Source: Pseudomonadota bacterium
GTDB lineage: Bacteria; Desulfobacterota; Desulfovibrionia; Desulfovibrionales; Desulfovibrionaceae
Assembly (NCBI GenBank): GCA_023460395.1
Contig: JAEWQB010000010.1
Span: forward strand, 124,001-188,000
Reading direction: 5' to 3'
DNA length: 64,000 nt
Within the stretch, counting starts at the first letter, position 1. The number at the start of each line of letters is the position of its first letter. Below the pieces are notes generated by a model. It made no database searches. It had not been told where the DNA came from and was given only the letters and a program-made list of their open reading frames with translations. Of this stretch, positions 1 through 7,961 are shown one piece after another. The position numbers were made by a program, and so were the translations under genes.

Positions 1-51
1 CGGTTTTCCTATTTCATGCGAGCGGTTCCCAATGTGGTATGGAGGGATACC

Positions 52-825
52 ATGCCCGATACGCGTGAAAATGAGAATACTGCGATACCGCCCGGACGGT
101 CCTTGCGTCGCCGCCATTGCAGATGGCGGTGCTGGGGAGTCCGGGCGTTAGGTCTTCTTGTGCTTGTGGGCGTGCTGGATGCGGGGCGGTTTTTTCTTTG
201 GCCCGATGTTTCCGCATTGGCCCGCACGGCGCCGGAGAAAACGGCCTTTATGACATATCGCGAAGCGCAATGGAAAGACGAAGGGCAGAAGAGGACGCTC
301 ACACACCGCTGGGTGCCGCTTGGTCGCATATCGTCCCATTTGGTTCTGGCGGTAACAATCGCTGAGGACGACCGCTTCTGGGCACACGACGGGTTTGATC
401 TTGAAGGGATTGAAGACGCGGTACGTCGGAACTGGGAAGTGGGCAGGTTGGCTGCGGGAGGCAGCACTATTTCGCAACAACTAGCTAAAAATATTTATTT
501 TTCTCCTGAGAAAAGCCTGTTGCGCAAGGTCCGCGAGGCCATAGTCACGTGGCGTCTGGAACGAGAGCTGGATAAGCGCCGTATTTTGGAACTGTATCTG
601 AACAGTGTGGAGTGGGGCGAAGGTATTTTCGGTGCTGAAGCCGCGTCCCGGCACTATTTCGGGAAGTCCGCCGCAGCGCTTTCGGTTTACGAAGCTGCGG
701 GGCTGGCGGCTATTTTGCCCAGTCCGCTCACGTGGCGGCTTTCCCCGCCCTCGCGGGGGGTGGCAAAGCGGATACGTATTATTGAGCGCCGGATGGAACG
801 GCGTCTTGGGAGTGGGCGGTCGTAG
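52..825 (+). CDS. mtgA: Monofunctional peptidoglycan glycosyltransferase (GT51)
   Basis: Polymerises lipid II into glycan strands at the inner membrane without a transpeptidase domain. After a basic N-terminus there is one membrane anchor (about residues 30-50), then the GT51 motifs in order: EDDRFWAHDGFD with the catalytic Glu, GGSTISQQLAKN, and the KRRILELYLNSVEWG block. At 257 residues the length fits MtgA and not a class A PBP. The ATG at 52 is chosen because GGAGG lies 6 nt upstream; another ATG at 16 in the same frame has no ribosome site. Its 3' end overlaps the convergent gene by 47 nt. Confidence 0.93.
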   Translation: MPDTRENENTAIPPGRSLRRRHCRWRCWGVRALGLLVLVGVLDAGRFFLWPDVSALARTAPEKTAFMTYREAQWKDEGQKRTLTHRWVPLGRISSHLVLAVTIAEDDRFWAHDGFDLEGIEDAVRRNWEVGRLAAGGSTISQQLAKNIYFSPEKSLLRKVREAIVTWRLERELDKRRILELYLNSVEWGEGIFGAEAASRHYFGKSAAALSVYEAAGLAAILPSPLTWRLSPPSRGVAKRIRIIERRMERRLGSGRS

Positions 826-1204
826 ATGCGGGGGCCTCTTTCACGTCAAAGCGTTGTACGTGCTGAAGGGGGACGAAGCTTACGGTGCCGTCTGTGCGGG
901 TAATTTGCAGTGTATTGGACTCCGCAACTTCCCACGCGCGGCAGGGGACGGAAGACACTCCGCCTCCGGCATAGGTAATTGTGAGAACATACCCCGGAGC
1001 GGCGTTAAGCTTGTACGCATTGGCATCATTCTGGGCGCTCACCTGCGCTTTGAAGCTGCGAATCCATTGGAGAATAGCCAGACGTTTGTTGTCTTGGGTG
1101 TTATGGGCGGGGCACAAGCCCACCTTCTGGCCGTCCGGTGCCGGAACATACCCGTGAATAAAGCCGCCTGTCGCGTCTTTGCCGCAGATATAGCAAGGAA
1201 TCAT
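779..1204 (-). CDS. Hypothetical protein with N-terminal zinc-knuckle-like Cys motif
   Basis: I do not recognise this 141-residue protein. The first 35 residues carry CYIC followed by a CPAH motif, a spacing that suggests a small zinc-binding knuckle; the rest is a soluble domain ending in an Ala/Ser-rich tail. No signal peptide or membrane segment is visible. The ATG at 1204 is preferred over a GTG at 1210 because GGAGA sits 6 nt upstream of the ATG. It converges on mtgA and overlaps its 3' end by 47 nt. A DNA- or RNA-binding role is possible but not shown. Confidence 0.6.
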   Translation of the reverse strand: MIPCYICGKDATGGFIHGYVPAPDGQKVGLCPAHNTQDNKRLAILQWIRSFKAQVSAQNDANAYKLNAAPGYVLTITYAGGGVSSVPCRAWEVAESNTLQITRTDGTVSFVPLQHVQRFDVKEAPASTTAHSQDAVPSGAQ

Positions 1205-1315
1205 AGCCACTCTCCATAGTGCCGGAAGTGTGCCGGTCCGATGCCGCTATATTGCCCGGACGGCAATGTGTTACTCTATCCGGTCCCCACACAGATATCC
1301 AGTCCGCGAAATGAA

Positions 1316-1347
1316 ATATCCCCCGGAACAGTCGCTCCGGGGGATAT
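1316..1347 (-). terminator. Strong hairpin after purQ
   Basis: A perfect 12-bp stem (arms 1316-1327 and 1336-1347, sequence ATATCCCCCGGA) with an 8-nt loop lies 5 nt beyond the purQ stop. On the minus strand it is followed by a T-containing but not pure T tract, so it is a probable terminator. Confidence 0.65.
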
Positions 1348-1352
1348 GTGGT

Positions 1353-2162
1353 TTACAGGCTTTTCAAGTAGGTTATGCCATTTTTTACCAGCGTTATGCC
1401 CAGTTCGTGCGTTTCACCAGCCGTCCAACCGGGATTGTTGGTGGGATGGTTATACGCCTCAGGGTGCGGCATAAGGCCGAGTATGCGTCCGCTGGGATCG
1501 GTAAGCCCGGCTATACCAAGGGGAGAGCCGTTGGGGTTGCCGGGGTAGACGTCCGTAGGCTCACCAGTGGCGGGGTCGGCATATTGGAGTGCCACAAGGT
1601 TCGCTTCCAGCACGGCGTCGCGCACGGCATCGTCGCGGAAAATAATTTTGCCTTCGCCATGGCGCACGGGCAGATACAGCATATCCAGCCCTCTGGTAAA
1701 AACACAGGGGCTTTGTGAGTTTACCTTAAGGTGCACCCAACGGTCTTCAAACCGGGCGGAATCATTATGTGAGAGGGATACCTGACGATCAAAATAATCG
1801 CCTCCCACGGCGGGCAGCAGACCAAGTTTTACCAGCAACTGAAATCCGTTACAGATGCCAAGAATGATGCCGCCATTGTGGAATAATTGCTTGAGCTGGT
1901 CCAGCAGCGGTTCCTGCTGCGCGGTAACAGCATGACGCCAGCGTTGCGCAGCGGCCAGAGCGGACCCCAGATCGTCCCCGTCCAGAAATCCACCGGGAAA
2001 GATCAGGAAGTTGTAGTCCGTGAGTCGGGTTCTTCCGGCTACCAAGTCGGAAAAGTAGGCGATGTCCACTACGTCAGCACCACACTGACGCGCGGCATGG
2101 GCGGATTCTGTCTCGCAGTTGGTACCATACCCGGTGATAACCAGCGTCTTAGCCTGAGCCAT
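1353..2162 (-). CDS. purQ: Phosphoribosylformylglycinamidine synthase glutaminase subunit (PurQ-type)
   Basis: Class I glutamine amidotransferase that releases ammonia for FGAM synthesis in purine biosynthesis. It shows an N-terminal TGYGTNCE strand, the nucleophile elbow GICNGFQ (Cys near residue 104) and the HPE catalytic His/Glu pair near residue 234. The 269-residue length is above the roughly 230 of Bacillus PurQ and resembles the glutaminase part of large PurL enzymes. It is a single gene here: purL and purS are not in the window. It is transcribed divergently from pyrG and followed by a strong hairpin. Confidence 0.85.
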   Translation of the reverse strand: MAQAKTLVITGYGTNCETESAHAARQCGADVVDIAYFSDLVAGRTRLTDYNFLIFPGGFLDGDDLGSALAAAQRWRHAVTAQQEPLLDQLKQLFHNGGIILGICNGFQLLVKLGLLPAVGGDYFDRQVSLSHNDSARFEDRWVHLKVNSQSPCVFTRGLDMLYLPVRHGEGKIIFRDDAVRDAVLEANLVALQYADPATGEPTDVYPGNPNGSPLGIAGLTDPSGRILGLMPHPEAYNHPTNNPGWTAGETHELGITLVKNGITYLKSL

Positions 2163-2339
2163 TGCTGCGATGTCTCCTGAAAGTTGTCGTGTGCGGAAAA
2201 AGGGTCTTTACTTGTCGCATGGGTTCGGGTAGAGCCTGTCGCTTTTGGAAAAGACTGAAGCTCCACGCAGGTGTCCCCGGTACAACATGCCGTGGCAATA
2301 TGGGGCAGGGACCGATGATATTAGATGTACACCGCGTAA

Positions 2340-2369
2340 CAGTCAACGGCTGACGTTGACTGATTTTTT
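2340..2369 (+). terminator. Terminator-like hairpin in the pyrG leader (possible attenuator)
   Basis: A perfect 9-bp stem with a 5-nt loop (arms CAGTCAACG and CGTTGACTG, 2340-2362) is followed by A and six T residues. It sits about 90 nt upstream of the pyrG start codon in a region with no plus-strand gene to terminate, so transcriptional attenuation of pyrG is a reasonable inference. Confidence 0.5.
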
Positions 2370-2456
2370 GTGTATACCTGAAAGGATGTGTCGGCCTCCT
2401 CTCCGCGCGAAGGCTCCGGCACAGTTTTTCAAACACCTATCCTGAGGCAGGAGTGC

Positions 2457-4091
2457 ATGAAGACCAAGTTTATTTTCGTTACCGGCGGGGTATTGTCCTC
2501 TCTGGGTAAAGGGCTAACCGCAGCGTCCCTTGGCGCATTACTCAAGGCCAGAGGCCTGAGTGTGACTATTCAGAAGCTGGACCCTTACATAAATGTGGAC
2601 CCCGGCACCATGAACCCTTTCCAGCACGGCGAGGTCTATGTCACCGACGACGGTGCGGAAACCGACCTGGACCTCGGACACTACGAGCGGTTTCTCAACG
2701 TGCCCATGCGGCAGAAGAACAACTACACTTCCGGCTCTATTTACCATCGCGTTATCACGAAAGAACGCCGGGGTGACTATCTGGGCGGCACAGTGCAGGT
2801 TATTCCGCACATTACGGATGAGATTAAGAAGAGCATTCTGGAGCTTGCCAGCGATGATTTAGATGTGGCTATCATCGAAATCGGTGGCACCGTGGGGGAT
2901 ATCGAAGGACTGCCGTTCCTCGAAGCCATCCGCCAGTTGCGCGGCGACCTTGGTCGCGAGCACTGCATGTATATCCATTTGACGCTGGTGCCATATTTGC
3001 GTGCCGCAGGCGAACATAAAACCAAACCCACACAGCACAGCGTTAAAGAACTGCGCTCCATCGGTATTCAGCCGGACATTATAATCTGCCGCTGTGAAGA
3101 GCCTATATCCAGTGATTTGAAGGATAAAATAGCCCTGTTCTGCAATGTGGACAAAGATGCTGTATTTTCCGCGCAGGATGTGAATAATATTTATGAAGTG
3201 CCGCTGTGCTTCTATGAAGAAGGCTTGGACCAAAAAGTCGCCATTATGCTGCGCCTGCCCGCCAAAAACGCCGACCTTACGGAATGGCGCGAGCTTATTC
3301 ATAATTTCAGCAATCCTAAAGGCAACGTGCGCATAGGCATTGTCGGCAAATATGTTGACTTGAAGGAAGCTTACAAAAGCTTGCACGAGGCATTGGTCCA
3401 CGGCGGTGTTGCCAACAGGGTGACCGTGGAATTGGAATATGTGAATTCTGAAGAAATTACCCCGGAAAATGTTAAAAAAACGCTGAAGGGGCTGGACGGA
3501 ATTCTCGTGCCGGGAGGATTCGGACACCGGGGCGTGGAAGGCAAGATTCTAGCTATCCGCCACGCCCGCGAAAACAAAATTCCGTTCTTTGGCATCTGCC
3601 TTGGCATGCAGTTGGCGGTTATTGAGTTCTGCCGCGACGTTCTGGGGCTTGAAGGTGCCACCTCCGAAGAATTTGACGAAAAGGCCATCGACAAAGTTAT
3701 TTACCTGATGACGGAATGGTACGACTTCCGCCGCAACGCCACGGAAAAGCGGGACGAAAAGAGCGATAAGGGCGGTACCATGCGCCTTGGTACCTATCCC
3801 TGCGCAATTCGTCCCGACACCAACGCCATGCGGGCGTATGGCGCGGAACAGATTGACGAACGCCACCGCCACCGGTTCGAATTCAACAAGGCCTATTACG
3901 AACGCCTTGAAAACGCGGGTATGGTGTTTTCCGGCCTGTCTCCCGACGGCGAATTGGTGGAGATTGTGGAGTTGAAGGATCATCCGTGGTTCCTTGGCTG
4001 CCAGTTCCACCCGGAATTTAAGTCGACCCCCATGCGACCGCATCCGCTGTTCCGTGAGTTTATTAAGGCCGCCAAAAAGGCCAAGCCCTAG
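2457..4091 (+). CDS. pyrG: CTP synthase
   Basis: Makes CTP from UTP, ATP and glutamine, the last step of pyrimidine nucleotide synthesis. The amidoligase domain begins with FVTGGVLSSLGKG and contains KLDPYINVDPGTMNPFQHGE; the C-terminal glutaminase domain has GICLGMQ (Cys nucleophile) and the catalytic HPEF motif near the end. The length of 544 residues is normal. The ATG at 2457 starts the conserved MKTKFIFVTGG sequence and is preceded by an AGGCAGGAG ribosome site. An in-frame extension to 2388 is not conserved-looking. The leader carries a terminator-like hairpin. Confidence 0.97.
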   Translation: MKTKFIFVTGGVLSSLGKGLTAASLGALLKARGLSVTIQKLDPYINVDPGTMNPFQHGEVYVTDDGAETDLDLGHYERFLNVPMRQKNNYTSGSIYHRVITKERRGDYLGGTVQVIPHITDEIKKSILELASDDLDVAIIEIGGTVGDIEGLPFLEAIRQLRGDLGREHCMYIHLTLVPYLRAAGEHKTKPTQHSVKELRSIGIQPDIIICRCEEPISSDLKDKIALFCNVDKDAVFSAQDVNNIYEVPLCFYEEGLDQKVAIMLRLPAKNADLTEWRELIHNFSNPKGNVRIGIVGKYVDLKEAYKSLHEALVHGGVANRVTVELEYVNSEEITPENVKKTLKGLDGILVPGGFGHRGVEGKILAIRHARENKIPFFGICLGMQLAVIEFCRDVLGLEGATSEEFDEKAIDKVIYLMTEWYDFRRNATEKRDEKSDKGGTMRLGTYPCAIRPDTNAMRAYGAEQIDERHRHRFEFNKAYYERLENAGMVFSGLSPDGELVEIVELKDHPWFLGCQFHPEFKSTPMRPHPLFREFIKAAKKAKP

Positions 4092-4180
4092 GCTCGTAGC
4101 GGAGTATCCCCGCTTGTGTAGACGCCTTCCGCCTTTTTCTGCTAAAAGAGTAGGGCGAGGAAGCGAGTAAAGACTCCTGC

Positions 4181-4209
4181 TGGTCGGGGGGCGCGCGGCC
4201 CTCCGACCA
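4181..4209 (+). terminator. Hairpin downstream of pyrG
   Basis: A GC-rich stem of about 11-12 bp (TGGTCGG pairing with CCGACCA, extended by G-C pairs) lies 90 nt after pyrG and is followed by TATTATTG. The T tract is weak. Confidence 0.45.
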
Positions 4210-4507
4210 TATTATTGATACCGGTCGAAGTTTCCCGCATGGTGTCCGGGCTGGATATGTGGCTTCATGGCTGGCTTAGGCGGGTTCTGTTTGAAGCTGG
4301 GGATTCCGTTTCCCCGGTTTCGCTTGGGAACCCGTCAGAAGGAGCCGCATTGGTAGCGGCCGAACGTACACCCGGACGCCGCCGCGCTGGCTCGATTAGA
4401 AACGCAGAGACAACACCGCGGAGTGCCCCGCAGCGCCAGAGTGGACATTCGGCGGGGTATATGGGCAAGCATCGCCCCCTCCATAACGGCGCGTAAGGAA
4501 CTCCCGC
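4210..4507. other. Non-coding gap between pyrG and kdsA
   Basis: About 300 nt without a convincing gene. An open frame at 4215-4496 (93 residues) has low-complexity Arg/Ala/Ser composition, no ribosome site and no recognisable motif, so I treat it as chance. It probably holds the kdsA promoter, but no clear -35/-10 pair stands out. Confidence 0.4.
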
Positions 4508-5329
4508 ATGCCTACACCTCCCTCCGGGACGCTATATAACACGCTTGCTTCCGGTCCTTTTATTTTTGCCGGTCCCTGTGCTTTGGAAAGTTTTGAGCTG
4601 GCCTTGGAAACCGCCCACGCGGTGAAAGAGGCTGCGGCTGCCCACGGGCTGACAGCCGTGTTTAAAAGCTCCTACGATAAGGCCAACCGTACCTCAGCGG
4701 ATAGTTTCCGTGGTCCGGGACTTGTGCGCGGGCTGGAATGGCTGGCCCGCATACGGGAAGAAACCGGTCTGCCTATTGTGACGGACATTCACGAGCCTGA
4801 ACAGGCGGCTCCCGTGGCAGAGGTGGCCGATGTGCTTCAAATTCCCGCTTTTCTGTGCCGTCAGACAAGTTTGCTCACGGCTGCTGCGAAAACAGGGCGT
4901 GTCGTGAACGTGAAAAAAGGCCAGTTCGTGGCTCCGTGGGACATGAAGCCCGCGCTGAACAAGCTGTTTGAAGCGGGGAATACGCAGGTGCTGTTAACGG
5001 AGCGTGGCGCGTCTTTTGGCTACAATAATCTGGTTGTGGATTTCCGTTCGCTGCCCATAATGCAGTCTTTCGGGGTGCCTGTCGTATTTGACGCCACGCA
5101 TTCCGTGCAGTTACCGGGTGGGCAGGGACTCTCTTCCGGCGGAGACAGGCGCTATGTGCCCCATCTGGCACGTGCCGCTGTGGCTGCCGGGGTAAATGGG
5201 GTGTTTCTTGAGTGCCATCCCGACCCAGACCACGCGCTGTGCGACGGGCCAAACAGCTGGCCGTTGCATAAGCTGGACGCGTTGCTTTCGGACCTTTCAA
5301 CTCTCTGGGGGATCACCTATGCGTGCTGA
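4508..5329 (+). CDS. kdsA: 3-deoxy-D-manno-octulosonate 8-phosphate synthase (metal-dependent type)
   Basis: Condenses PEP with arabinose 5-phosphate to KDO-8-phosphate for the LPS inner core. Motifs are AGPCALES near residue 20, FKSSYDKANRTS, DATHSVQLPGG and FLECHPDPDHALCDG. The Cys in AGPC, plus the later His, Glu and Asp, matches the metal-binding (Aquifex-like, class II) enzymes; E. coli KdsA has Asn instead of this Cys. Length is 273 residues. The start ATG at 4508 follows AAGGAA. Its last 11 nt overlap kdsC, so the two are translationally coupled. Confidence 0.95.
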   Translation: MPTPPSGTLYNTLASGPFIFAGPCALESFELALETAHAVKEAAAAHGLTAVFKSSYDKANRTSADSFRGPGLVRGLEWLARIREETGLPIVTDIHEPEQAAPVAEVADVLQIPAFLCRQTSLLTAAAKTGRVVNVKKGQFVAPWDMKPALNKLFEAGNTQVLLTERGASFGYNNLVVDFRSLPIMQSFGVPVVFDATHSVQLPGGQGLSSGGDRRYVPHLARAAVAAGVNGVFLECHPDPDHALCDGPNSWPLHKLDALLSDLSTLWGITYAC

Positions 5330-5840
5330 GGAACTAGCTCGTGACATTCGTGTCATCGTATTGGACTGCGATGGCGTGTTAACGGATGGCGGCCTCTATT
5401 ATGACGCGCAGGGCAATGTTTCCAAGCGGTTCAACGTTCAGGACGGACTGGGTATTAAAATTGCTCAAAAGTGCGGAGTGCACGTGGCTGTGATTACCGG
5501 GCTGGAATCCGCAGCGGTAACCGCACGGATAGAAGACTTGGGTATTGACGATTATTATGCCGGATTCCTTGATAAAATGGGGTGTCTGGAACAGATTCGC
5601 GAACGCCATGGCGTTACAGCGGAGCAAATGGCTTACGTGGGAGACGACTGGGTGGATCTGGCCCCCATGAATGCTGTGGGCTTGCCTGTGGCTGTTGCCA
5701 ATGCGCAACCGGAAGTTCGTGACGCCGCTCGTCTTGTCACTCTGGCATCCGGCGGGCACGGTGCCGTGCGCGAGGTGATTCGCTTTGTGCTCAAAGCGCA
5801 GGGAAAACTCAACGAAGCGCGCGGAAGCTGGGATAAATAA
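5319..5840 (+). CDS. kdsC: KDO 8-phosphate phosphatase, HAD family
   Basis: Removes the phosphate from KDO-8-P, the step after KdsA. It is a capless HAD phosphatase of 173 residues with motif I LDCDGVLTDGG (two catalytic Asp), motif II ITGLES, a Lys in LDKMG and motif IV GDDWVDLAPM. The ATG at 5319 has GGGGG 8 nt upstream and overlaps the end of kdsA. Its TAA stop overlaps the lptC start codon (TAATG), placing KDO synthesis and LPS export in one operon. Confidence 0.94.
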   Translation: MRAEELARDIRVIVLDCDGVLTDGGLYYDAQGNVSKRFNVQDGLGIKIAQKCGVHVAVITGLESAAVTARIEDLGIDDYYAGFLDKMGCLEQIRERHGVTAEQMAYVGDDWVDLAPMNAVGLPVAVANAQPEVRDAARLVTLASGGHGAVREVIRFVLKAQGKLNEARGSWDK

Positions 5841-6445
5841 TGCGGCTCCGCTGGCTTGTACTGCTGTTTGTTCTCATCCTCCTGCTTGGTGGCTGGTGGT
5901 TGGCTTCCCGCTGGCAAGGGCGTGCTCTTTATGAGGTGCGTCAAGCGGTTCAGGCTGTGGAGGCCGGACCCGAAGTCGCCGTCGACCTTTCTCTTTCAGG
6001 GGTGGATCTTGTTCAGGGAGAGCAAGGGGAACAGCTTTGGAAACTTCACGCGGTAAAGGCGTGGTTTGACCAGCAGCAGGGCGTCATACAGGTTGCGCAA
6101 CCGGAATTGACCTACTATACCCAGCCGGGAACGTCTGAAATTTTTGTACGCTCCGAACGGGGCATTGTGGATCAGAAATCGCGTGTGGCCCGGCTGTGGG
6201 AAGATGTGGTGGTAACGCGGGATAGCGGGGAAACCCGTTCAGACCTGCTCATTTACAACGGCACCGCGCACAGCCTGACCATGCCGGGAGATGTGGAGTT
6301 TTTCGGCGTGAATATGAATGGTACCGCCCGTCACGTCACGTGGTCGCTACGGGAAAACACCATGAATGCGGAGGCGGATGTGGTTGTACATTTACGTCTT
6401 CGTCCCGCATCGGCTTCTCACCGTACTGGAGATACTGGAAAATGA
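5840..6445 (+). CDS. lptC: LPS export protein LptC
   Basis: Bitopic inner-membrane component that passes LPS from LptB2FG to LptA. There is one N-terminal transmembrane helix (about residues 4-23) followed by a periplasmic beta-jellyroll-type domain; 201 residues is usual. Sequence conservation in LptC is low, so the call leans on the topology and on position between kdsC and lptA. The start overlaps the kdsC stop (TAATG) and the end overlaps lptA (ATGA). The C-terminal tail past residue 185 is Ser/Thr/Arg-rich. Confidence 0.85.
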   Translation: MRLRWLVLLFVLILLLGGWWLASRWQGRALYEVRQAVQAVEAGPEVAVDLSLSGVDLVQGEQGEQLWKLHAVKAWFDQQQGVIQVAQPELTYYTQPGTSEIFVRSERGIVDQKSRVARLWEDVVVTRDSGETRSDLLIYNGTAHSLTMPGDVEFFGVNMNGTARHVTWSLRENTMNAEADVVVHLRLRPASASHRTGDTGK

Positions 6446-7008
6446 CGGATATTATTAGACGGGTTGTGGTTGCCTGTTGTGCGCTGGCCTTGCTGGGCGG
6501 GGTTATTGTGTGGGGAAGCCTCGCACGCGCGGAGGAAACCGTCCCCCTGAAAGTTACGTCCGATACTATGCAATATAACGCAGCCAAGCGTACGGTGCGG
6601 TTTGCGCAAAACGTCCACGTCACGCATCCCGATGCGCAGATGTGGGCCGATGTTGTCACGGCGCTGCTGGCCGATTCTTCTCAGGCGGACACCACAAGCT
6701 CCCCCCAGAAAGCGGATGGAGCCGGTCTGCCTGCCATGGGGGGCGGTGAGTTGGAAACCCTTGTCGCGGAAGGAAACGTTCGGCTTCGTATGAACGATGG
6801 CAGGACGGGAACAAGCGAGCGTGCCACTTACCACATCAATGAAGGACTGCTCGTTATGGAAGGGCATCCCGTTCTTGTGGATGGCGAAAACAGTGTGCGG
6901 GGAAACGTGATACGGTTTTATGTTCATGAGAACAGGAGCGAGGTTCTCGGCTCCGACGATACCCCGGTGGAGGCTCTTTTTTTAGCGCCTAAACGGGCCA
7001 AGCAGTAG
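6442..7008 (+). CDS. lptA: LPS transport periplasmic protein LptA
   Basis: Forms the periplasmic bridge for LPS. A signal peptide with a hydrophobic stretch at about residues 5-25 ends near ARAEE, followed by the OstA-type repeat region (VTSDTMQYNAAKRTVRFAQNV and VAEGNVRLRMNDGRTGTSERA). It has 188 residues. The ATG at 6442 overlaps the lptC stop codon by 4 nt. A Ser/Gly-rich insertion around residues 73-100 separates the two beta segments and is slightly unusual. Confidence 0.9.
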   Translation: MTDIIRRVVVACCALALLGGVIVWGSLARAEETVPLKVTSDTMQYNAAKRTVRFAQNVHVTHPDAQMWADVVTALLADSSQADTTSSPQKADGAGLPAMGGGELETLVAEGNVRLRMNDGRTGTSERATYHINEGLLVMEGHPVLVDGENSVRGNVIRFYVHENRSEVLGSDDTPVEALFLAPKRAKQ

Positions 7009-7014
7009 GTGCGC

Positions 7015-7737
7015 ATGTCGGTACTGGAAGCGGATTCGTTAGCCAAGCAGTATGGCAAGCGCGAAGTGGTGCGTGGTATTTCACTGAGTATGCAGCAGGG
7101 CGAAGTGGTCGGGCTGTTGGGACCGAACGGGGCGGGTAAAACCACCACGTTTTATATGCTTATCGGCATTGTGAAACCCAATAGCGGCACCGTGCGGTAT
7201 GACGGCACAGAGATTACGGACTGGCCGTTGCATGAGCGTGCCCGTGTCGGATTGAGTTATTTGCCGCAGGAAAGTTCGGTTTTCCGCAAGCTCACGGTGC
7301 GGCAGAACCTACAGCTCATTCTTGAACATACCGGGCTTTCTCGCGCGCAGCAGCAGGAACGGGCAGACACACTGCTTGAAGAGTTTGGCATACGCCACAT
7401 TGCGGATTCGCTGGCTATGCATCTTTCGGGGGGAGAACGGCGTCGGCTGGAGATTGCCCGTGCGCTTATCCGTAAACCTCGGTTTATTTTGCTGGATGAG
7501 CCGTTTGCGGGTATTGACCCGTTGGCGGTGGACGACATTCAGGCCATCATCCGAGGGTTGAGTGTTCGTGGTATTGGCGTGCTTATTTCAGACCACAACG
7601 TTCGGGAAACATTGACGATTTGTGATAGGGCCTATCTTGTCTACGAGGGCCAGATTATTTTGAACGGCTCTCCGCAGGAAATAGTTAATGACCCGAAAGC
7701 ACGCCGAGTCTATCTGGGAGAAGAATTCTGCCTATAG
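7015..7737 (+). CDS. lptB: LPS export ABC transporter ATPase LptB
   Basis: ATPase that powers LPS extraction by LptFG. It has Walker A GPNGAGKTT, a Q-loop in YLPQESSVFRKL, signature LSGGERRR, Walker B FILLDEPFAGIDP and the switch His in SDHNVRET. I chose ATG 7015 over GTG 7009 because MSVLEADSLAKQY lines up with the start of known LptB proteins and an AGG lies 5 nt upstream. It sits 6 nt after lptA; lptF and lptG are not in the window. A terminator follows. Confidence 0.96.
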   Translation: MSVLEADSLAKQYGKREVVRGISLSMQQGEVVGLLGPNGAGKTTTFYMLIGIVKPNSGTVRYDGTEITDWPLHERARVGLSYLPQESSVFRKLTVRQNLQLILEHTGLSRAQQQERADTLLEEFGIRHIADSLAMHLSGGERRRLEIARALIRKPRFILLDEPFAGIDPLAVDDIQAIIRGLSVRGIGVLISDHNVRETLTICDRAYLVYEGQIILNGSPQEIVNDPKARRVYLGEEFCL

Positions 7738-7801
7738 ATTGTCAGAATATTTTTTAAAAAATTTGTAGATCGCCGGTCTAAATATTCTCTTCCGGTGCAA
7801 C

Positions 7802-7827
7802 AGCCCGATTTTCGGGCTTTTCTTTTG
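7802..7827 (+). terminator. Rho-independent terminator after lptB
   Basis: The stem AGCCCGA/TCGGGCT has a 3-nt loop and is followed by TTTCTTTTGTT. It separates the kds-lpt operon from rpoN. Confidence 0.8.
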
Positions 7828-7961
7828 TTGCATGAATTTTGCTTGTGTGGCAAAAGGGAGTTGGATGTAGTTTTTGGAATGTTTTTTGATAGGGGTGGCT
7901 CCTTTAGGCAGCATCGGGTCGGCAACCGCCGGCGGAACGGGGAAAAACGGAACGCGCAAGC

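Noticed and set aside
4215..4496. 93-residue open frame between pyrG and kdsA
   Set aside because: No ribosome site, low-complexity composition, overlaps the post-pyrG hairpin region.
7840..7875. Sigma-54-like TGTGGCA element upstream of rpoN
   Set aside because: No TTGC at the -12 position; spacing does not fit GG-N10-GC.
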